Assembly: GCA_946618265.1 (NCBI GenBank)
Contig: CAMOLA010000038.1
Location: 1 to 19,679 of the forward strand
Source of the DNA: an uncultured Eggerthellaceae bacterium
Lineage (GTDB): Bacteria; Actinomycetota; Coriobacteriia; Coriobacteriales; Eggerthellaceae
Length of the DNA: 19,679 nt
Reading direction: 5' to 3'
Made by a program: the position numbers and the translations under genes. Positions within the stretch are counted from its first letter, which is position 1. Every line of letters starts with the position of its first letter. Below, piece by piece: positions 1-9,347 of the stretch. The notes beneath the pieces were generated by a model. It did no database searches, was not told where the DNA came from, and worked only from the letters and a program-made list of their open reading frames with translations.

Positions 1-2
1 CG

Positions 3-109
3 CTAATGGAAGGCGCCTGATGGAGGCGCGCAAGTGGCTCTCCCACAGCATCTCCCCCTCGCCTCACCCGCATTGCGCCTTCTTTGGCGCGCGCATCTCC
101 GGGGGCGCT
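3..109. repeat. Copy A (partial) of a structured hairpin repeat
   Basis: This stretch aligns without net gaps to 18781-18887 at roughly 80 percent identity by eye, with a 24-base identical block (86-109 against 18864-18887). It folds on itself: GAAGGCGC at 9-16 pairs with GCGCCTTC at 75-82, and GAGGCG at 23-28 pairs with CGCCTC at 60-65. The apical part shares TGGCTCTCCCA with the other copy. The left arm is outside the window. The GC-rich bases at 110-187, just after the hemW stop, probably include its right arm, but their sequence differs from that of copy B. It lies in the 3' flank of hemW. I do not recognise a named family. Confidence 0.75.
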
Positions 110-187
110 CGCAAGGCCCGGGAGCGGGACACCCGGCTGGCCTGTGCGCGGCTGCCTCGGCTGCGGTGCGGGTCGGGATGTCATATC

Positions 188-1303
188 CTAAGGAGCGAGG
201 TCGAGCAAGCGGCCGTACAGGTCGTTTCCGCACAGCCAACCTTGCCTAGTCGGCCGCCAACGCCCGTCCGCGTGTTCTACGTATCCCTTTTCCGCGAGCT
301 CGCAAAGCGCATCCATAACGCCATCCACGTATTGAGCAGCGCATGCGACACGCTCGTCGGACACGCCTCGGGACATGCGCATGCCGAGCATGAGGTCCTC
401 GGCCTCCATTTGGGGTCTGTCGAGGTCATCGACGACTTCATTGTTCATGACGCGCATGCGGCGCTCTTCGTTCTGCGTCATGGTTGTCGCGCTCTCCCCT
501 ATGCCGATATAGGGGACGCCGGTCCAGTACGCCGTATTGTGCCGCGAATCGTATCCTGGACGCGCATAGCTCGCAACCTCGTACCGCGCAAAGCCGGATT
601 CGCAGAGGATCTTCTCGGCTATCTGCATGTGCTCCGCCTCTACATCGTCGTCGGGCTCCTCCATCTCGCCGGCGAGCACCGCTTTGTCAAACGCGGTATG
701 CGGTTCGATGGTCAGCGGATAAACGCTCACGTGCGTCACGCCCGCCTCGATTGCCTGCTCGACGGACCGTGCGAACGACTGCGAAGACTGCCCCGGTATA
801 CCGCACATCAAGTCCACGCTCACGTTCTCGAAGCGATCGTGCGCCATCGCTATGGCTCCCAGGGCCTTGTCGGCATCATGCGCGCGGCCGAGAATGGTAA
901 GCACCTCGTCATCGAAACTCTGCACGCCGATGGAGAGTCTGTTGACGCCAAGCGCCCATATGTCGCGCACTATGCGCTCGTCGAGGCTTTCGGGGTTGGC
1001 CTCCATGGTGAATTCCAGGCCTTCGCGCGTCAGATCGCACGAAACCGAAATCGCGTAGAGGAGCGACGAGAGCCTGTTCGGGCCGATGTGCGATGGAGTT
1101 CCCCCGCCGATGTAGACGCTCTCTATGCTTCCCAGTTCTTCGTTTTTCGAATAGCGCCTGATGTCGAGCACCAAGCGTTCGACGTAGTCGTCGATGCGCG
1201 GATCGTCCCGCCTCATGGCTTGCGTGGCGAAATCGCAGTACCCGCAGCGTTTCACGCAGAACGGGACATGGATATAGAGGGCCTTGTACGGGTCGTGGGG
1301 CAT
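188..1303 (-). CDS. hemW: Radical SAM heme chaperone HemW (HemN-like)
   Basis: This 371-residue protein belongs to the HemW/HemN-related radical SAM family, whose members bind a [4Fe-4S] cluster and S-adenosylmethionine. HemW proteins are thought to deliver heme to target proteins rather than act as coproporphyrinogen oxidases. The cluster motif CVKRCGYC is at residues 16-23 and the SAM-binding GGGTPS motif follows about 50 residues later. The length fits HemW. The ATG at 1301-1303 is preceded by GGAG with normal spacing. It is the last gene of the lepA-dusB group, 107 bases after dusB, and its 3' side runs into the structured repeat at the window edge. Older annotation would call it oxygen-independent coproporphyrinogen III oxidase; assignment as HemW rests on length and the short N-terminus. 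Confidence 0.93.
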   Translation of the reverse strand: MPHDPYKALYIHVPFCVKRCGYCDFATQAMRRDDPRIDDYVERLVLDIRRYSKNEELGSIESVYIGGGTPSHIGPNRLSSLLYAISVSCDLTREGLEFTMEANPESLDERIVRDIWALGVNRLSIGVQSFDDEVLTILGRAHDADKALGAIAMAHDRFENVSVDLMCGIPGQSSQSFARSVEQAIEAGVTHVSVYPLTIEPHTAFDKAVLAGEMEEPDDDVEAEHMQIAEKILCESGFARYEVASYARPGYDSRHNTAYWTGVPYIGIGESATTMTQNEERRMRVMNNEVVDDLDRPQMEAEDLMLGMRMSRGVSDERVACAAQYVDGVMDALCELAEKGYVEHADGRWRPTRQGWLCGNDLYGRLLDLAP

Positions 1304-1336
1304 GCTGGTCTCCTATCGGTTGCGCGTCCCTCGGCG

Positions 1337-1374
1337 CGGGTATCGTCAGCCGCACTTTACCACATCGATACCCG
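1337..1374. promoter_or_regulatory. 9-bp inverted repeat between dusB and hemW
   Basis: CGGGTATCG at 1337-1345 is perfectly repeated in inverse at 1366-1374, with a 20-base loop. It sits inside the 107-base gap between the dusB stop and the hemW start. It could be a hairpin that attenuates or separates hemW from dusB transcription, or an operator. There is no T-run, so it is not a typical intrinsic terminator. Confidence 0.4.
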
Positions 1375-1410
1375 AATAGTTTCCGTCATGGTTACCGACG
1401 GGAAGGCGCA

Positions 1411-2397
1411 TCATGCTTCTTGCTCAGCCACTTCTAGAAGCATCGCGAATACGCGCTCGAAGTCTTCGAGCGATGAGCAGTAGTTGAAAAGGCCGCGTGC
1501 CTTCGAAGCGCCCGGCATGCCCGCCACATACCACATGGCGTGCTTTCGCATGCGCACGATATTGCGTCCTTCGCGTTTCTCGAGCAAGCGCGCGTGCCGA
1601 CGGGCCATCTCGATCCGCTCGACCGGTGATGGAGCGCCGCTTTCTTCGTTTCCGTCGAACGCGGCCTTGATTTGGGCGAATATCCAGGGATTTCCCTGGG
1701 CGCCTCGCGCGACCATGACGGCGTCGCATCCTGTCTCCTCCGCCATTTGCATGGCGTCGCGTGCGCTGAACACGTCCCCGTTCCCGACGACGGGGATCGA
1801 CACGGCGTCCTTCACGCGGGCTATGACGCCTCGATCCGATGCGCCCTTGTAGAGCTGTTCGGCATACCGGCCGTGCACCGTAACGGCGTCGGCGCCTGCT
1901 TGCTCGAGGCGTTTGGCGAAATCGACCGCGGTTTCATTCCCCATGGACCATCCACGCCTGAACTTAGCCGTCACCATGCACGGGACGGCCCGCTTCACGC
2001 TCGAAACGATATCCGCAGCGAGAGTCGGCGATTTCATGAGCGCCGAGCCGTCTCCTTTGCTGACGATCTTCCGCGCGGGGCAGCCCATGTTGAGGTCGAT
2101 GTAGGCAAGCGAGTCGCCGAGCTCTTCGACGAGCCATACGGCCTGGGCGGCCATCGTGTCGGGCTCGTGTCCGAACAGCTGCACGCCCACTTCGTCCTCG
2201 CCTTCGGCAAGGTCTACGAGGTGGCGCGTCTTTTCGTTTGCGTACGAGAGCCCCTTGGCAGAGACCATTTCCGTGAACGTCAGGTCGGCGCCCTGCTCGC
2301 GGCATAGCGTGCGAAACGCGATATCGCTCACGCCCGCCATGGGAGCCAGCAATACCCGGTACTTTCCAAATAGCCCTTCCAACGTCTTCCTTTGCAT
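1411..2397 (-). CDS. dusB: tRNA-dihydrouridine synthase, DusB type
   Basis: This is an FMN-dependent enzyme that reduces uridines in tRNA to dihydrouridine using NAD(P)H. The N-terminus has the family signature LLAPMAGVSD, followed by the catalytic cysteine in DLNMGCPARKI and the TIM-barrel phosphate-binding segment VVGNGDV, with GARGNPWIF-like VARGAQGNPW near the end. At about 328 residues it matches bacterial DusB. The start is uncertain: I chose the ATG at 2395-2397, but TTG at 2401-2403 is possible and neither has a convincing ribosome binding site. It lies 81 bases after the small membrane-protein gene in the lepA group. Subtype DusB is inferred from the overall pattern. Confidence 0.92.
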   Translation of the reverse strand: MQRKTLEGLFGKYRVLLAPMAGVSDIAFRTLCREQGADLTFTEMVSAKGLSYANEKTRHLVDLAEGEDEVGVQLFGHEPDTMAAQAVWLVEELGDSLAYIDLNMGCPARKIVSKGDGSALMKSPTLAADIVSSVKRAVPCMVTAKFRRGWSMGNETAVDFAKRLEQAGADAVTVHGRYAEQLYKGASDRGVIARVKDAVSIPVVGNGDVFSARDAMQMAEETGCDAVMVARGAQGNPWIFAQIKAAFDGNEESGAPSPVERIEMARRHARLLEKREGRNIVRMRKHAMWYVAGMPGASKARGLFNYCSSLEDFERVFAMLLEVAEQEA

Positions 2398-2478
2398 CGA
2401 CAACGCAGGAACGCATCCTGGACGCCGCCGTTTCGGTCACGAGTATCTTTGCGCTATGCGCCTGGGCGAAGCCGCGGC

Positions 2479-2664
2479 TTACAGCTCGGCGAGAAGGCCG
2501 AGCGTTGCCCACGCGCCCATGACGACCAGTGCTGCGAACAGCACGAGCGCCACGATGGCTATGATGCAACCCATCGGGGTGCTCATGGGCTTCTTACGCA
2601 TGTCTTCGGCGGTTCGCCTGTCGTCGAACGCGTCGTCTATCCAGTCAAAATCATCGTCGGCCAT
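2479..2664 (-). CDS. Small single-pass membrane protein of the lepA operon
   Basis: I do not recognise a named family. The 61-residue product has a strongly acidic N-terminus (MADDDFDWIDDAFDD), a short basic stretch (RKK near residue 24) and one hydrophobic segment at about residues 32-57 that should span the membrane. Its ATG lies only three bases after the lepA stop codon, and an AAGGTGGA ribosome binding site sits at the end of lepA, which supports real translation. The basic residues before the membrane segment suggest, by the positive-inside rule, that the N-terminus is cytoplasmic. Function unknown; translation is probably coupled to lepA. Confidence 0.72.
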   Translation of the reverse strand: MADDDFDWIDDAFDDRRTAEDMRKKPMSTPMGCIIAIVALVLFAALVVMGAWATLGLLAEL

Positions 2665-2667
2665 AGC

Positions 2668-4497
<1,830 letters not shown>

Positions 4498-4534
4498 TGG
4501 CACCACTTTCGAAATACTTAAGAACGTCTCGAAC

Positions 4535-4540
4535 ATTCTA
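4535..4540 (-). promoter_or_regulatory. Candidate -10 box for lepA
   Basis: On the minus strand this reads TAGAAT, about 38 bases before the lepA ATG. No good -35 hexamer is visible at 16-18 bases. It abuts the plus-strand -10 region of rpsT, so the two divergent promoters would be back to back. Confidence 0.4.
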
Positions 4541-4549
4541 TGCTAAGAT
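4541..4549 (+). promoter_or_regulatory. Candidate extended -10 promoter for rpsT
   Basis: TGCTAAGAT is an extended -10 element (TGn followed by TAAGAT), which could compensate for the lack of a clear -35 box. Transcription would begin near 4556, leaving a leader of about 42 bases with GGAGGA at 4585-4590. Confidence 0.45.
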
Positions 4550-4597
4550 TTACGGGTTTCGTCTGGAAACAAGATATCAACAACGGAGGAATCAAGA

Positions 4598-5107
4598 GTG
4601 GCAAACATCAAAAGTCAGAAGAAGCGCAACATCACCAACGAGAAAGCGCGTATGCGCAACCGTGCGGTCAAATCCGAGCTCAAAACCGCTACACGTCGCG
4701 TCAAGGACGCCGTCGCGGCTGGTAATGGCGCCGAGGCATACGCCGCAGCACTCGTAGCCTGCCGTTTGATGGACAAAGCCGTTTCGAAGGGCGTTATCCA
4801 CAAGAACCAGGCAGCCAATCGCAAGAGCGGCATCATGGCCCTCGCCAACATCATCGTCACCGATGATGATCGCGCAGCGTACGTCAAGCCCGAGCCCAAG
4901 GCCCAGAAGACCGGCACCAAGAAGGCCGATCGCAAGGCCGCCCGCGCAGCAGAGGTCGCAAAGGCGAACGAGGAGAAGGCTGCACGTCGCGAAAAGCAGC
5001 TCAAGGAAGAGAAGAAGGCTGCCGAGCGCAAGGCTAAGGAAGCCGAGGAAGCTGCAAAGGCCGAGGCCGAAGCCGAGGCTGCCGAGGCAGAGGAAGCTGC
5101 CGAATAG
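4598..5107 (+). CDS. rpsT: 30S ribosomal protein S20 with long charged C-terminal tail
   Basis: Residues 1 to about 88 are ribosomal protein S20 (start [20 protein letters not shown]), a primary 16S rRNA binding protein. The start is GTG at 4598-4600, preceded seven bases upstream by GGAGGA. S20 is normally about 85-90 residues, but this product has 169. The extra 80 residues (about 90-169) begin with a linker ([12 protein letters not shown]) and then become a run of Ala, Glu and Lys, basic at first and ending almost wholly acidic. This looks like a long helix or coiled coil. It is monocistronic, between a divergent lepA promoter and a strong terminator at 5150-5176. Confidence 0.95.
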   Translation: MANIKSQKKRNITNEKARMRNRAVKSELKTATRRVKDAVAAGNGAEAYAAALVACRLMDKAVSKGVIHKNQAANRKSGIMALANIIVTDDDRAAYVKPEPKAQKTGTKKADRKAARAAEVAKANEEKAARREKQLKEEKKAAERKAKEAEEAAKAEAEAEAAEAEEAAE

Positions 5108-5149
5108 TTCAAAGTCGTATGGACTTCGAGGTCCATCCGCATATCAAGG

Positions 5150-5176
5150 AGAAAACCCCCGTTTCGGGGGTTTTCT
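5150..5176. terminator. Bidirectional terminator between rpsT and holA
   Basis: A perfect 11-bp stem (AGAAAACCCCC at 5150-5160 with GGGGGTTTTCT at 5166-5176) encloses a five-base loop. The A/T-rich stem base supplies a U-run in both directions, followed by GTTT on the plus strand. It ends rpsT from the left and comEA-comEC-holA from the right. A smaller 6-bp hairpin (ATGGAC/GTCCAT, 5119-5136) precedes it. Confidence 0.9.
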
Positions 5177-5195
5177 GTTTAGGACGATAAATTGG

Positions 5196-6170
5196 TTATC
5201 GGGCTTTCGGCGCGATAACCGATATGAACCAGCTTTTGAATGCCGAATCTGGGTCCGAGCCGCTCTTCATGGCGCGTTCGCAATCGCGTGCCGATGAAAA
5301 TGCCCTTCTCAGCTCGGCATCGGTGAAACCACGCGCCCATCCCGCGTGGTTCTTGACACGCCATGACGGCACCTTCAGCGTTTCGGCCAAGCGCGAGCTT
5401 TCTCCCCGCTCGGCGAGCGACTTAGCGCAGCAGAGCTCGCGCAACCTGCTCACGCACATCGCCATGAGCGCATAGCTGGACGTCGATCCGAGCAACGGCA
5501 GCAACGCCATGCATTGGCGCGCATTCCGTGCGGCGAAGGCATCGACGAACTGCCAGGGCTTCACCTCGGTCGTCTGGGCGACGAGCGCGGCAACCTCGCG
5601 GTCGGAAACCGGATCGGTTCCCTTATGGGCCAACGCGAGCTTGCGCAGTTCCGAATCGAGCCTGACGGTATCCTCGCCGACGAGGGAGACGAGCTTTTCC
5701 GCTGCGCGCTCGGTGATGGTGAAGCCGTGGTTCACGGCCATCGACCTGAGGGCCTTCGTCAGTTCGTAGCGCTTCATGGGCGCGCAGTCGATAACCGCCT
5801 GCTTGCCGAGCGCGGCGACCGACTTGTACAGCCTCGTGTTCTTGGCGAGCTTCTGGCCCGAGAGCGCGAGCACCGTCGAGGTGCAGGGAGACGCGAGATA
5901 GGCGACGAGCACCTCGAGGTCTTGCTTGCCGAGCTTCTCGACGTTCTTGACTTCCACGAGCCGCAACGGGCTGGCAAACGGGAGCGTATTGCAGGCGATC
6001 GCGATGTCGGAGCCGCTCGCCGACGTGCCGTCGAACTCGTCATGATTGAATTCGAGGTCGCCATCTGCCGCGATGCGTTTGCGAAGCCGATCGAGCACGG
6101 TCCGCCGCTTGAGTTCGTCTTCGCCGACCGCCAGATAGGCGGGAAGTAATGTCGATGAGTTGCCTGCCAT
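5196..6170 (-). CDS. holA: DNA polymerase III delta subunit
   Basis: This 324-residue protein matches HolA, the clamp-loader subunit that opens the sliding clamp. The N-terminus (LLPAYLAVGEDELKRRTVLD) has the YL.GEDE pattern typical of the family, and the middle and C-terminal helical parts (DTVRLDSELRKLALA, WQFVDAFAARNARQC) follow HolA. There is no catalytic motif, as expected because delta does not hydrolyse ATP. I prefer the ATG at 6168-6170, ten bases after the comEC stop; a start at 6209 would overlap comEC by 29 bases and add residues not usual in the family. comEC followed by holA is a common bacterial arrangement, which supports the call. Transcription ends at the shared hairpin at 5150-5176. 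Confidence 0.92.
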   Translation of the reverse strand: MAGNSSTLLPAYLAVGEDELKRRTVLDRLRKRIAADGDLEFNHDEFDGTSASGSDIAIACNTLPFASPLRLVEVKNVEKLGKQDLEVLVAYLASPCTSTVLALSGQKLAKNTRLYKSVAALGKQAVIDCAPMKRYELTKALRSMAVNHGFTITERAAEKLVSLVGEDTVRLDSELRKLALAHKGTDPVSDREVAALVAQTTEVKPWQFVDAFAARNARQCMALLPLLGSTSSYALMAMCVSRLRELCCAKSLAERGESSRLAETLKVPSWRVKNHAGWARGFTDAELRRAFSSARDCERAMKSGSDPDSAFKSWFISVIAPKAR

Positions 6171-6180
6171 GAGACCAATT

Positions 6181-8505
6181 CTACCGTATCCGCTCGATCC
6201 GAACAGCATCGGTGCTCAACCTGCATGCAACCTCTCCATCCCTATCGCTGCGGAACACCTCCGCCCCCACGCCCTCGAGGACGGACAGCGTCTCGCCCGA
6301 AGGATGCCCATAGCGATTGCCCTTCCCGACGCCGATGAAGGCGATCGCCGGGTTCAGCGTTTCCATTTCCTCTTTCGTCGTCGCGTTTTTCGATCCGTGA
6401 TGCCCGACTTTCAGAAGATCGATCTTTCCCACGTCGCCGTTTTCGATCAGCTCCCCTACCTGCTCGCTTTCGGCATCGCCCGTGAAAAGCGCGGTGAAAT
6501 CCGTTCGCCCGTCACCATCGCCGTCGTATTCGGCAAGCAGGCATACGCTGTCTGCGTTCCCGCCGTCGTCGACGAAACGATGGGGCCATATGACCTTCAT
6601 CGTGAACGAGCCGACCCGAAAGTAATCGCCGTAATCGAGCCCCACAACCTCGTCGGCTGCCCGCCGCGATTGTGCCACGAGCGCCTCGCAAGACTCGCTT
6701 GCACATGTGAGCGCATCGCTCGCGAGGAGAACCCTGTCGACATCCACCGTTTGCTCTATCGCATCGAGCGAACCGCAGTGGTCGTCGTCGCCATGCGTGA
6801 TGAGGACGTTATCGATATGGGCGATGCGCAGGTGTGCGATTTGGCCGAGGAGCTTCTTGTCCTGGTTGCCGGTGTCTATGAGAAGCGTTTCTCCTTGACT
6901 TGCGACTATGAACGAGTCGCCCTGCCCGACGTCGAGCATCACGATGGCATCGCCGAGAACCGCCGGAGAAGACGCCGCAAAGTAGAACATGAGGACCGCC
7001 CCCGCGACGGCGACCCTCGCCTTCACGTACTTGTCCCATGCAAGCCATGTACAGCCGCAAACAAGGGCGGATACGATTATCGCCGCCATCGTGTCGATGG
7101 TGAACGGCACGGCTGCGTAGGGAACCTCCGATATCGCCCCCACGATGCCGTTCATGAAACGCGCCGAGAGCAGCGCGATGCCCAGCACCGCATCCGCGCA
7201 TGGCAGCCGCGCAGCGGAAAGCAGCCCCGCGAAGAGGCTTGCGCCGCACGCCAACGGGAACAAGGGGGCGAGAACCACGTTGCAAAGCGGGCTCGCGATA
7301 GGCAGAAGCTGGAACAGAGAGCAGGAATACAATTGGGTCGGTAGCGAAGCCGCGCACGTCAAGGCGAACGGTTCGAGAAACGAAGAGCCGGCCGGTCCCC
7401 ATAATGCGCGCGTCCAGTGATCGAACAGTGGCGCGAACATGACGATGCCGAACGTCGAGAGCGCTGAAAGCGCAAACGATGCCGATGCCGCCGTCAAAGG
7501 GTCAGAACACAAGATGGCGAAAACGCCGATTCCAAGCGCGTTGAGCGACGAAGGCCGCCTTCTTCCAAACAGGGCCAATATGCCGATAGAAGACATCACA
7601 GTTGCACGAATCGCAGATACGGGCAATCCCGACAGAACGAGATAGGCGAGCATGATCGAGATCAGTGCGGCAACCGATAGCTTACGGGGCATGCGGACGA
7701 GCTTGAAACCAGCTGCGAAAAGGCCCGTCACGATGACGAGGTGGGCACCAGACACGGCGACCATATGAGCGACCCCACACGACTGGTACCCGGCATAGAC
7801 ATCGGTCGATTTGAACGGTCCCCTATAGCCGCAGGCTAACGCCTGCAGGAGGGCATGCTCATCATCCGGCCCTTGAAGCGCGCCTATAGCGCGATTTCTC
7901 ACGAGTCGCAGCACGCCGATCAAACCAGACGGTGGACTTGCGTCGATGACCCGCGCATTCGAAGCGGCAACATGCCCTTCTTGCCAGCTATACGAATCTT
8001 CAAGCCAATCTACGCGCTCGAGATCGCCGGTCCAATGCACCCAGTCGCCTCGCAGAACGTCGGCGTCGCTGGCATAGCTTACGACGACGAGTCCCTTTGC
8101 GCCGCCGGTTTCGGAAAGGCGTACCGTCACGCGCTTGCCATAGGTGCTCGATTCCCCGTCGCTGACGGCACGACCCGCATGCGAATGGCCATCTTCTTCG
8201 CCAATCGACTCCCACTGCGTTTGCAGCATGACCGCTTGCGACAAGCCGAGAGCGATACCGAAGAGAATCGAGCAGACGACAAGTGCCGCCATCTTTTTTC
8301 GGAAATGGACGAGCAGCAGCGCCATGATGGCGCCGAGGCAAATTGCGATGACCGCATACCGCAAACATACATCGGGATCGACGATTCGCGCCTCGAGGAA
8401 GGCGACTGCACACGATGGCCAAAAGACAAACGCGCAGCTGCACGCAACGGGAACATGCGGGCGCGGCGGGGCGAGGACGTACCCCCGGTCCTCGCCTAAA
8501 CGCAT
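6181..8505 (-). CDS. comEC: ComEC/Rec2-family DNA uptake channel
   Basis: This 774-residue polytopic membrane protein is of the ComEC/Rec2 type, proposed to pass single-stranded DNA across the membrane during transformation. The first 80 residues carry hydrophobic segments, followed by a soluble region, then the multi-helix Competence domain (about 215-490, with VAHMVAVSGAHL near its start). The C-terminal metallo-beta-lactamase-like domain begins at MLDVGQGDSF (about 525) and contains the metal-binding HGDDDH (about 570) and GHHGSKNAT. All three domains are present, so the protein looks intact. Its ATG overlaps the comEA stop by ten bases, suggesting coupling. No pilus or other competence genes are in the window, so natural transformation is not shown. 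Confidence 0.95.
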   Translation of the reverse strand: MRLGEDRGYVLAPPRPHVPVACSCAFVFWPSCAVAFLEARIVDPDVCLRYAVIAICLGAIMALLLVHFRKKMAALVVCSILFGIALGLSQAVMLQTQWESIGEEDGHSHAGRAVSDGESSTYGKRVTVRLSETGGAKGLVVVSYASDADVLRGDWVHWTGDLERVDWLEDSYSWQEGHVAASNARVIDASPPSGLIGVLRLVRNRAIGALQGPDDEHALLQALACGYRGPFKSTDVYAGYQSCGVAHMVAVSGAHLVIVTGLFAAGFKLVRMPRKLSVAALISIMLAYLVLSGLPVSAIRATVMSSIGILALFGRRRPSSLNALGIGVFAILCSDPLTAASASFALSALSTFGIVMFAPLFDHWTRALWGPAGSSFLEPFALTCAASLPTQLYSCSLFQLLPIASPLCNVVLAPLFPLACGASLFAGLLSAARLPCADAVLGIALLSARFMNGIVGAISEVPYAAVPFTIDTMAAIIVSALVCGCTWLAWDKYVKARVAVAGAVLMFYFAASSPAVLGDAIVMLDVGQGDSFIVASQGETLLIDTGNQDKKLLGQIAHLRIAHIDNVLITHGDDDHCGSLDAIEQTVDVDRVLLASDALTCASESCEALVAQSRRAADEVVGLDYGDYFRVGSFTMKVIWPHRFVDDGGNADSVCLLAEYDGDGDGRTDFTALFTGDAESEQVGELIENGDVGKIDLLKVGHHGSKNATTKEEMETLNPAIAFIGVGKGNRYGHPSGETLSVLEGVGAEVFRSDRDGEVACRLSTDAVRIERIR

Positions 8506-9143
8506 ATCTGCCCGGATATCGACGCGAGCTTCTTCTCCCCTATCCCCGATACGCGCGCAAGGTCTTCGATGCTCGAAAACGCCCCGTTGGCCTCTCGGTC
8601 TGCAATGATCTTCTCGGCCGTAGAAGGCCCGATGCCCGGCAGGGTTTGAAGTTCGTCGGCGCTCGCCGTGTTGATGTTGACGAGCGACGATGATCGATCG
8701 GCACCAGATTTGCCCTGCTCAACGGGAGCTTGCGAGACGACTGCGCTCGACTCTCCCTGTTCCGCGACGACGACCTGCTCGCCATCCTGCAGCACTCGAG
8801 CGAGGTTTACCGAATCCATCGACGCTTCATCCCCAAACCCGCCGGCAGCCTGTATGGCATCTGCCACGCGCGACCCTTGCCCGAGCTCGACGAGCCCCGG
8901 GTTTTTCACGCATCCGGTCACATGGACGAACACCGTTTCGGGCGCCGCGGCACTTGACGAACTCGTATCGGAAAGATCATCGTGCGTGATCTCGAACGTG
9001 CTAGCGGTGGCAGTATCGAATACATTGCTGCCGGCAACAACTGCCACCATTACCAAGATAGCCGCTAGTCCGATTGCGAGGCATTTCCCCGATGAAGGAA
9101 GAACGAGCTTGGAACGAATGCTTTCCCATGTCGTCAGGTCCAC
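8496..9143 (-). CDS. comEA: ComEA-like competence DNA-binding protein
   Basis: The product has one membrane segment near its N-terminus (about residues 22-43 of the short form), a Ser-rich linker, an SLBB domain (TVFVHVTGCVKNPGLVEL) and C-terminal helix-hairpin-helix motifs (LVNINTASADELQTLPGIG and FSSIEDLARVSGIGEKKL). It should bind double-stranded DNA outside the membrane and hand it to ComEC. The start needs care. The first plausible ATG (9150-9152) is directly abutted by GAGGAG, which is too close to use, while the GTG three codons later (9141-9143) has this site nine bases upstream; I chose GTG. Longer forms up to 9308 would run through the thiI terminator and are rejected. Total 215 residues. 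Confidence 0.93.
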   Translation of the reverse strand: MDLTTWESIRSKLVLPSSGKCLAIGLAAILVMVAVVAGSNVFDTATASTFEITHDDLSDTSSSSAAAPETVFVHVTGCVKNPGLVELGQGSRVADAIQAAGGFGDEASMDSVNLARVLQDGEQVVVAEQGESSAVVSQAPVEQGKSGADRSSSLVNINTASADELQTLPGIGPSTAEKIIADREANGAFSSIEDLARVSGIGEKKLASISGQICV

Positions 9144-9200
9144 TGTTCTCATCTCCTCATCGGTGGCGGCTGATGAGAAGCTTACGATGCCAACCTTACA

Positions 9201-9249
9201 GGGCAACCCCCTACCAGACCCCCGTGTAGGCACCGTTTTGCCGTTGCCC
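9201..9249 (-). promoter_or_regulatory. Branched inverted-repeat structure upstream of comEA
   Basis: GGGCAAC at 9201-9207 pairs with GTTGCCC at 9243-9249. Within them are two smaller hairpins, CCTAC/GTAGG (9210-9214 with 9226-9230) and GGCA/TGCC (9229-9232 with 9239-9242), which overlap by two bases. It lies 58-106 bases before the chosen comEA start. If transcribed it would form a small branched leader RNA; if the weak pair TTGCCC-16-TAAGCT is the promoter, it is DNA upstream. It does not match a riboswitch I know. Confidence 0.35.
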
Positions 9250-9278
9250 AATCGCTTAAGAAGCCGTATGTGGAAACA

Positions 9279-9323
9279 AGCCAGCCAGCTTGCTTGCGTA
9301 TTAGGCAAGCAAGCTGGCTGGCT
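9279..9323 (-). terminator. Terminator of the mihF-gmk-rpoZ-thiI operon
   Basis: A perfect 18-bp stem (9279-9296 with 9306-9323) has a nine-base loop. It begins 25 bases after the thiI stop. On the minus strand the hairpin is followed by TGTTTCC, a short U-rich tail. Orientation and position fit termination of thiI before comEA. Confidence 0.85.
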
Positions 9324-9347
9324 GATTAGATCTTAATTGGAAATCGA

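Noticed and set aside
20..1483. 487-codon open frame on the plus strand
   Set aside because: It is antisense to hemW and part of dusB, follows from GC-rich codon bias, and its product has no recognisable motif.
9201..9249. c-di-GMP-type riboswitch before comEA
   Set aside because: A GGCAAA-like string is present, but the other conserved helices and the GNRA-type loop of that class are not seen.
9153..9308. Longer comEA with a start at 9308
   Set aside because: The added region would begin inside the thiI terminator loop and read through its arm, has no ribosome binding site there, and the short form places the membrane segment as expected.
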